Positions 57,522 through 64,000 of a DNA stretch of 64,000 nt are shown here, in pieces. Numbering within the stretch: the stretch's first letter is position 1; each line of letters begins with the position of its first letter. The stretch spans positions 434,001 through 498,000 of the forward strand of contig JAAKBF010000056.1 in assembly GCA_012656075.1 (NCBI GenBank), in the 5' to 3' direction. The notes beneath the pieces were generated by a model. The model saw nothing but the letters and a program-made list of their open reading frames with translations. It was not told where the DNA came from and made no database searches. Position numbers and translations under genes: made by a program. Origin of the DNA: Phytophthora hibernalis. Taxonomy: Eukaryota; Oomycota; Peronosporomycetes; Peronosporales; Peronosporaceae.

Positions 57522-59094
57522 CTATAGTTCCTCGGAAAGATCCTTCAGGTTCATTGGTGCTCCGATGATCTCTGCGTACTTGTGGTACGGGTAACGCTCG
57601 ATGTACTTCTGGACGATGTAGCCAAACACAAGCGCGATTACGTTGAGCCAGAAGCTCGTCCAGGACTTGGTCAGCTCGTTGATCATGATAAACACACCCA
57701 GCGTAAAAGGCAACATCATAGCTACTACCAGCGAGCGGTCCGACAGGTTTACGCGGTATGGTCGATCAATCTCGGGGTGCGAAAACCGCATGCGCACAGC
57801 AGCACTCATCTCAACCAGAGACGACAGGGCTGACAGGAAGTTGTCCACGCCCAAAATCGTGTCAAAGTCGAACATACCCATGAACACGATGATGAAAACG
57901 CCAACAGGATGGCTCGTCGCGGGACGCCAGTATCCGAGTGACGCCTATAAAACCACAACCGAGCAAAACGTTTAGCAACAACACATTCCATCTCCTACAA
58001 ACCACATGATGCTTCTGACGTACTGAGAGAAGTAGGGTGGTGCCAAGCCTGAATCGGCCATACCAGCAAGCTGGAATCCATCCTTCGCCATTTCAGCCAC
58101 GTAGAGTCCAAGGTTGCCAAACACGGACGAGATCACCACCCAGATACAAAGCCACGGGCCACCAATCTTCTGCGCAATGACGGAGTACGACCCGTCATCC
58201 CAAGTCGTGTAGTGCGGCATATCCGCGCCCGAAATCGCGATGAACGGGATAATATACCTACCAAACACCAACAATCCACTCAATTAGATTCCATCTTCCA
58301 CACAACCATCTCAGTGAACGTACGTGAATGCAATGAGCACCACCGTGAGAACCATCGCTTTCGGATACGTAGTCTTCGGCGACTGGATCTCTCCAGCGTA
58401 CGCTCCAGCGGCATCAAAGCCACTGTAGTTCCAGTACAAGGAACTCAGTAGTCGTCCCCAATCACGCTACAAAAAAATCAAAATGTCAACACCCATTTTC
58501 AAAAACTTGTGCAAAACTACTCACATCTTTCCTGATGACGAACCAATTGGCCGGTTCAATCAATGGGACAGCGTACGTGACGAGCACTGCAAAGGGAAGG
58601 AAGATCATGATCCCCATCACCAGCAGCGTCTGCCCCACCACCTTGATACTGGACAGCGTCGGCAGCATAAACAGCGCTGCAAACACCGCTCGCAAGAAGA
58701 AGACGCTCCAGGCGACTCCATCTGCTGCGTCTTTGTCCCCCATGAGCAGCGCCAGCAACGTGTCCACGATAAGACACGGGTAGATGGCATTGTCGATGAC
58801 TCCGGAAGTCCAGGACCAGAACCCGACCTGGAAACCCATGGGTCTACCGAACGCCACACCCACCCATTTGCAGAAGCTGCCGTCGGTCGGAAACGCCGTG
58901 AAGAGCTCAGCGAACGTGAGCGACAGAGGCAGACACCAGACCCACGGGAAGAGGACGACGGCCAGGATGCCCACGAACGGACCACAAGCAGCCAGCACAG
59001 GCTCACTACCCCACGGTCCTCCGCTGACGTTAAAGTACGTGATGAGCGCCACGGACAGGATGCCCAGTTGGCGGTGCGAGTGGGAGCCAGGCAT
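57522..59094 (-). CDS. APC-family amino-acid transporter (four exons)
   Basis: Exons complement(58525..59094), (58324..58466), (57999..58257), (57522..57944). Introns of 58, 66 and 54 bases keep the frame, each GT-AG with a branch-site-like motif. The 464-residue product opens MPGSHSHRQLGILSVAL, with VSGGPWGSEPVLAACGP, WVWCLPLSLTFAELFTAFPT and DGSFCKWVGVAFGRP, typical of amino acid-polyamine-organocation permeases. Later hydrophobic stretches give about 12 membrane spans. It probably imports or exports amino acids at the plasma membrane; the substrate cannot be told. No frame break. Confidence 0.85.
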
Positions 59095-59477
59095 GGACGA
59101 CGAGCTACAAGCGCATCCTTTGGCGAACTGAGGTAAGAGGACGGGTAAAAGACTTAGATTCTGTTGTGAAGGGGAATTAGATCATAGAGGTCAAAGGGGA
59201 GTGATGTAAGAATCTAAAGATTAAAATGGAGAGGGTATAGGATGTGCGGTAATGACCAATGGGAAGGTTCGTCGGGTAGACCACAGATATGGATACATTG
59301 GTGTGAAACACAAAATATCAAAAGAATTTGCAAAATGGGGTAAAAAAAATTTTAATAAATTTTGTTTTGTTCTCACTGCTGCTGTGAAAGAGTAGATAGA
59401 ACCCGGACACTGAACTGTGTTATCATGTCGTGGACGCGGCTGCTACTTCAGACAGCTTGGTCATAGTGCAGTGACTG
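59095..59477. other. Intergenic, transporter promoter side
   Basis: No gene supported. Confidence 0.4.
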
Positions 59478-60500
59478 GTGACTCCACGCCGTGAAAGACT
59501 GCGATGCTTGTCACAAGCTACATTAGATGCAGCGAAGCGAGGAGACCTGGAGTTGCTCAAGTGGATGAAGGAGAGCTTGGCTTGGGCTCATAACGCTACT
59601 ATTTTCTTCAATCAGGACATCCTGGCGGCAGCATGTGGGGTCACCTGGAAGTCGTGCAGTGGCTACACAAACAGAACGTCCAGCTGAGCAAGGAGATTAT
59701 GGATGGCGCCGCTAGAAACGGCCACTTGGACGTTGTGCAATGGCTGCACATGGCTGCATGGCTACAACGGCCACTTGGACGTTGTGCAATGGCTGCACAT
59801 GGCTGCATGGCTGCAACGGCCACTTGGACGTTGTGCAATGGCTGCACAACGTCCAAGTGGCCGTTTCTAGCGGCGCCATCCATAATATGCATGCAGCCAT
59901 GCAGCCATTTGCAGTCATTGCACAACGTCCAAGTGGCCGTTTCTAGCGGCGCCATCCATAATATACATGGCTGCATGGCTGCATGTGCAGCCATTGCACA
60001 ACGTCCAAGTGGCCGTTTCTAGCGGCGCCATCCATAATCTCCTTGCTCAGCTGCATGCCAATCAGACTGATCTTCAGCTGACAGATCGCTTTCTGACACT
60101 GGGGTGCACATATCGAGCTAACGTTATGGATGATGCGGCGATACAAGGGGATCTGGGGGCTGTGCAGTTGCCGGACGGAGGGTGTACAAAAGCCGCAATG
60201 GACGGCAAGGCACTGCATAATGCTGCAGAACGGGGCCCTTTGGCTGTTATCAAATTTCTGAGCGAATGTCGGTCGATTGGCAACCGCCGCAGTGCTGCAT
60301 TTCGAGCGATTGGCTTTGGCCAACTGAACGTACTGCAATACCTGTTTGAAAGGCATTGGGCTCGTACTAGCACTTCACTCGAGCTGAAAGTCGACTCCAA
60401 CAACAACCTGATAATTCTGATTCCTAGTTCAACATGGTATTTCATCCAATCCGCTCTCTCATCTCACATTCACCCAATAAAAATTCTCCCAGCCGCCGTT
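59478..60500 (+). pseudogene. Ankyrin-type repeat gene with internal fold-back
   Basis: TLDAAKRGDLELLKWMKES, HLEVVQWLHKQNVQLS, GAARNGHLDVVQWLH and, after the palindrome, MDGKALHNAAERGPLAVIKF and FGQLNVLQYLFERHW are ankyrin-type repeats common in oomycetes. A G run at 59637-59640 is one base short. Between 59681 and 60053 a palindrome with three forward and three inverted copies replaces normal repeat order and destroys the frame. The start is unclear: the first codon of the frame is GTG, so the 5' end lies upstream or is lost. Function (protein binding) is lost if the assembly is right. Confidence 0.6.
59681..60053. repeat. Fold-back palindrome of ankyrin exon
   Basis: About 70-base outer arms (59682-59752 and 59983-60053) are inverted copies. 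Inside, the unit aacggccacttggacgttgt occurs forward near 59717, 59766 and 59815, and its complement near 59848, 59923 and 59999. Confidence 0.9.
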
Positions 60501-60565
60501 TCTTCTACCTTTCCGTCCAATCACATGGCGTCGTCCCAATCCTTCTCTTGACTCCTAAAGACGTT

Positions 60566-61834
60566 ATGGCGACAGCAAGTGACGAGAATGTGCAGCTCAA
60601 CCACGCGGCCCCAGCGCCCCACGACGCGCATCTGACCAAGCGTCCGCGTGTGCAAGACACTTCAGCACCTGACCATGCAATTGGGCGCGTGTTTGACGTG
60701 GAAACGCTGCTGCAAGGGCTGCTGACGCTGCTGGACTGGGGCTCATTGGCCAGTTTCCTGGAGGTTTTGGCTCTGGACGAGACCTGGAAAACGTTTTGAC
60801 CCACGAGCAGCTGTGGAGGAGATGCTCCACACGCACTTCGCAGGGAACTTGCCACCTGTTGAGCAGTTCAATGACAACGAGCAGCAAGAAGAAGATGATG
60901 AAGAGGAAGAAGAAGAAATACAAGAAGATGAAGAGCAAGAAGAAGAAGAACTACAAGATGATGATGATGGTGAAGACCTTCTTGCAGTGTTGGAGGAACA
61001 TGGAACTGGGCTTCTATGACCAGGAGGGTGAAAATAGTGATGACGATTTGGTGTTTTTCCCTCCTCCGAGAAGTACCAGACCGGTGCCTGCAGAGAGAGC
61101 TGAGGCTGATGTCGCAGCGTTGCCTGCAGTTCATGAGTCGGGCCAATCAGCTACTGTGTCGTGGATCGATGGAGTTCCGAGCCAGAAGGTGCTGGATGTG
61201 GCCTGTCCGGGCCTGAAGGAGTTCCTGCGCTCGGCGGAGCAGCTGGTGCAGTTTGATGCGAGCGTGCACGTCATTCGAGGAGATATTGGACAGATTGAGA
61301 AGGTGGGAGATCAACAGGTGGACGGGTTGGCCTTCCCACGGCCGCGTTCCTGCGAAACCCGCACTCTGGAGCGGCGGCGGTGATTTTTCGACGCGCGGGG
61401 CCGGACCTGAATGCGCATGTCCGAACGCTGGACGTGCGCCTGGATGTTGGACAAGCACACGCGACGCCCGGGTTTGACGCAGGTGTGGACAAGCTGATTC
61501 ACTGTGTGGGTCCGAGTGGATTCAATCAACACTGTCTGAGAGACCTGCAACGGACCTACCGGAGCGTGCTGCGTTGCATTCAGAGAGAGAATCTCAACTG
61601 TGTGGCCATGACGTCCATCTCCACTGGAAACATGGGCCTACCCGTTGACAGCGCTGCGTGGTTTGCTCTGTGCGCTATCCAGCGCTACATGCGAGCCACC
61701 AACTGGACGGCGACTATTGGCATCGTGTGCTTCGAGGCCGACGTGTACGCGGCGTTTACAAAAGCAAAGCCAAGTTGCTGTCCCAGTTCAACGCCGATGC
61801 TGTGCGAGCGAATCCTCCGCTTCGTCACCGGTAA
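60566..61834 (+). CDS. F-box-like plus macro-domain protein, copy 3
   Basis: ATG 60566 (MATASDENVQLNHAAPAP). F-box-like helices (TLLDWGSLASFLEVLALDET), then a long Glu/Asp-rich linker (60870-60990) not present in copies 1 and 2. Macro domain: VHVIRGDIGQIEKVGDQQVD, IFRRAGPDLNAHV, KLIHCVGPSGFNQH, MTSISTGNMGLP and IGIVCFEADVYAAF. The frame changes near 60800-60830 (two places), 61335-61337 (C run) and 61760-61763 (A run). The last two are one lost base, and the real stop is then TAA 61832-61834. It has more breaks than copy 2, so pseudogene remains possible. Confidence 0.65.
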
Positions 61835-61862
61835 GTTGCGGGACAACAGAAACCGGTCGTGA

Positions 61863-62190
61863 TGGTGATAGCCATATTCGTATTTTATTTGTCGAGCCGC
61901 GTGGAAGTCGTGTCGTGTCAGTTGCAAGTGATGAAAAGAAAAATGTACACGACGGCAAGATGTGCGCGTGTAGGAGAAATGTTTGCCGTTATGCATACAA
62001 TATATGCAATCTCACCACTATTAATAAAGTCGAAGTTGAATAGGAGAAATGACGACCTGCAACTATCTTTCCAACATGGCTACATTCATTGGTTCAACTA
62101 GCGAAACCAGTCGCCAAATCGCTTATCCAACAACATACAAAACCCAAGTCGATTGGGGTGGCTCAGCTACGTCAGTGAGCAAAGGCGACG
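61863..62190. other. Intergenic before M96-like gene
   Basis: No gene supported. Presumably promoter. Confidence 0.4.
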
Positions 62191-63635
62191 ATGACCATCT
62201 CGCTCGAGGACGACTCGGACGCCTTCACGGCTGCGCTCTGCTTCGTGGACGAGTTCATGGGCGCGGGTTCGGACGAGGCGGCGCTGTCCATCGCTTTGGA
62301 GGGGCTGCCGTCTCTGTCCCCTACGACTTCCAACGCCCAGAAGAAGCGCAAAGGGAGAGAACTCACGTGCAAAACGGAAGTTGCAGTCCCCGCCAAGAGC
62401 TGCAAAACGTCTCGTAGCAGTACGAGGAACCGCGTGCGTGACCAGGAGCGACGGGAGCTTCTGTACCTGCGCGAGAAGGTGGCGGATATGCAGCAGAAGC
62501 TGCAGGCGCTGGAGAAGACGCGCTGTGCTGCTGCTGCCATCACGCAAGACGCCCACAAGCAGCAGAAGTTGCAGCAGGAGGAAGAGGCACCTGCAGTATG
62601 GAAGGAGATGGCCAGTCACCAATTGGAGCAGAGACTCAAGTCCGAGAGGGAGAACAGGCAGCTGAAACTGGTGCTGGAGGGCCAGATCAAGATCGCCAAG
62701 AGTCTCGAGAAGCTGCTGCAGGCACGAGCCACGACCAATGTATGTGATAGTATGGAGGTTGGTGTTGTCTTTTGCTGACTGGTGGTTTGTAGGCCATTGC
62801 GAGCTGTTTGGGGGAAGGTCAGCGGTTGAAGCGGATGCACGGATCTGCACCGGATCGGTCGGACGCCAACATCTTCAAGGAGTTGATGGCGGGCATTGAC
62901 TCGGCGTATCGAGAGGTGGACACAGTGTTTCATGACAATGGACTGGACACCAAGGAGTCGTCGTTTAGTGACGCCGAGATGCACGAAGGAGCGGACGGCG
63001 TGTACATGAAGATCTTCGCGAGTAAAGTGCTGCCGTTTGATGTGGCTGCTACGGGGAATGCTGCGTGGCGGTACTTTTCGAGGTCACTGGAGCACATGCC
63101 GTTCCGGTTTCTGTATCATAAGGACCTGCAGGTACGGAGGCTGGTGTTTGGTTGCGGTTGAGATGAGATACCAATTTGCGTGCTGTTTGTGTTGTTTCAG
63201 AACGTGGAGACGACAGACAACACCATTATTGAGAGCTTCGGAATGGAGTTACACGCCAAGGGCACGCAGGCGGATTACCGCGTGAAGCAGATTGTGCGGC
63301 GATACGTGGAGGACGATCGTGTCGTGATCGTGTGGCGATCGTACATTGACCCCATGAGTTTTGCAGGAGGCCCTGTGCACGGTGCGGAGTTTCAGGAGAA
63401 AGGGTACCTGGTGGTGCGTCGTCCGCGTGCCATGTCGTCTCGGTTTGCACTTTTGCAGACGTGCTACCTCATTTCGCCCGCACTTCCGATTCGGTCGCTG
63501 TCGGATGAACGTGCTGTCACTGGTGAGCTGACGGACTTTGTGCTTCATGGGACCGAGGCAAACGTTGCATCTTGTCATCAGATGATTGAGAACATCTTGT
63601 TCAACGAGGCGATGAAGGCCCACAGCCAATCCTAG
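62191..63635 (+). CDS. M96-like coiled-coil plus START-like protein (three exons)
   Basis: Exons 62191-62739, 62793-63131, 63201-63635. Introns 62740-62792 (53 bases, gtatgtg to tttgtag) and 63132-63200 (69 bases, gtacgg to tttcag) both keep the frame. The 440 residues open MTISLEDDSDAFTAALCFVD. A basic, Leu-spaced segment (NRVRDQERRELLYLREKVAD, about 75-100) looks like bZIP, and a second coiled coil follows. The C-terminal half (ELMAGIDSAYREVDTVF, SFGMELHAKGTQADYRVKQI, VVIVWRSYIDP) resembles START-like lipid-binding folds. Oomycetes have many such genes; M96 mating-specific is my recollection. Likely nuclear, unproven. A damaged sister lies at 13946. Confidence 0.7.
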
Positions 63636-63764
63636 GACCAGAGTCGCTGACCTTGGCGTAACATTATTATTATATTAGCGGATTCTTCTCGCAGCTCTTG
63701 AGGACGACTGAGATACCAACGCAGGCATTGGGGTACAAGAAGGAAAATGCGAGATCAATTACGT

Positions 63765-64000
63765 CTACTGCGCCATCTTATCAACGAGTCGGAGGTCTGA
63801 GAAGGCAGCCTGGATGACTTCACGGTAGCAGTGCGGGTGGGTGCGTTCGTACGCTTCATAGAGCCAAGCCGTAGCTTCGTCCGACTGCTTCTGAAGTGTC
63901 TGGCCGCTGTTTTCAGTGAGGTACAAGGCCTCGCTGGCATTCTTCATACCCAGAGTGCTGATCTCCCAGAGACGTTCATTGGAGACCTGTGCACGACTGA
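63765..64000 (-). CDS. Unknown protein, C-terminal fragment
   Basis: The frame is open from the window edge to TAG 63767-63765, giving SNERLWEISTLGMKNASEAL, LYEAYERTHPHCYRE and FSDLRLVDKMAQ, about 78 helical residues. The 5' part lies outside. I do not recognise the family. Confidence 0.5.
   Translation of the reverse strand, partial: SRAQVSNERLWEISTLGMKNASEALYLTENSGQTLQKQSDEATAWLYEAYERTHPHCYREVIQAAFSDLRLVDKMAQ

Noticed and set aside
1..64000. CRISPR arrays, bacterial operons, ribosome binding sites
   Set aside because: The window is eukaryotic: short spliceosomal introns and INR promoters. No spacer-repeat array seen.

Overview
The window looks like a stretch of an oomycete nuclear genome, most likely a Phytophthora or close relative. 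The evidence is an RXLR-dEER effector, an elicitin with the six-cysteine spacing, oomycete INR/FPR core promoters (GCTCATTYYNCAWTTT type) 50-80 bases before start codons, introns of only 53-74 bases, and lineage-typical families (M96-like, SPFH/band-7, GT71). Gene islands alternate with transposon-rich, gene-poor DNA. All family names come from motif reading without a database search.

Layout. 0-3.3 kb: the 3' end of an IQ/Sfi1-like gene and a coiled-coil gene. 3.3-8.2 kb: XRN1 exoribonuclease. 8.6-10.4 kb: a three-exon bHLH plus F-box-like gene. 10.8-13.8 kb: two apparently identical, mirror-image copies of a secreted Tyr/Gly/Asp-rich protein gene on 1153-base inverted arms. 13.9-15.3 kb: a damaged M96-like gene. 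15.6-17.2 kb: a decayed fragment resembling a DNA-virus capsid gene, with a second virus-like module, next to an RXLR effector. 17.8-25.9 kb: two SPFH/band-7 genes head to head, one split by a Gypsy-type LTR retrotransposon and one by a hAT-type MITE. 26.1-28.6 kb: two F-box-like plus macro-domain genes. 29-47.9 kb: a repeat desert with MULE, Ulp1-protease and chromovirus remnants, a TIR element and a minisatellite. 47.9-48.8 kb: a GPI-type elicitin. 49.7-57.4 kb: three tandem GT71-like mannosyltransferase genes. 57.5-59.1 kb: an APC amino-acid transporter with four exons. 59.5-60.4 kb: an ankyrin-type gene containing a fold-back palindrome. 60.6-61.8 kb: a third macro-domain gene. 62.2-63.6 kb: an apparently intact M96-like gene. 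The window ends inside another gene.

A technical pattern affects the reading. At least fifteen otherwise conserved genes or exons change frame at one-base deletions, nearly all in homopolymer runs (XRN1, bHLH, SPFH copy 2, macro genes 2 and 3, GT71 copy 3, M96 copy 1, ankyrin gene). This looks like uncorrected sequencing error more than widespread pseudogenisation. I therefore call those genes as genes and reserve pseudogene for damage of another kind.

The strongest leads are the virus-like fragment, whose in-frame stops are TAA where glutamine is plausible; the mirror-image gene pair; the macro-domain plus F-box-like family; the bHLH plus F-box-like fusion; and the MITE inside an SPFH exon, whose ends carry GT and T-rich/AG signals.
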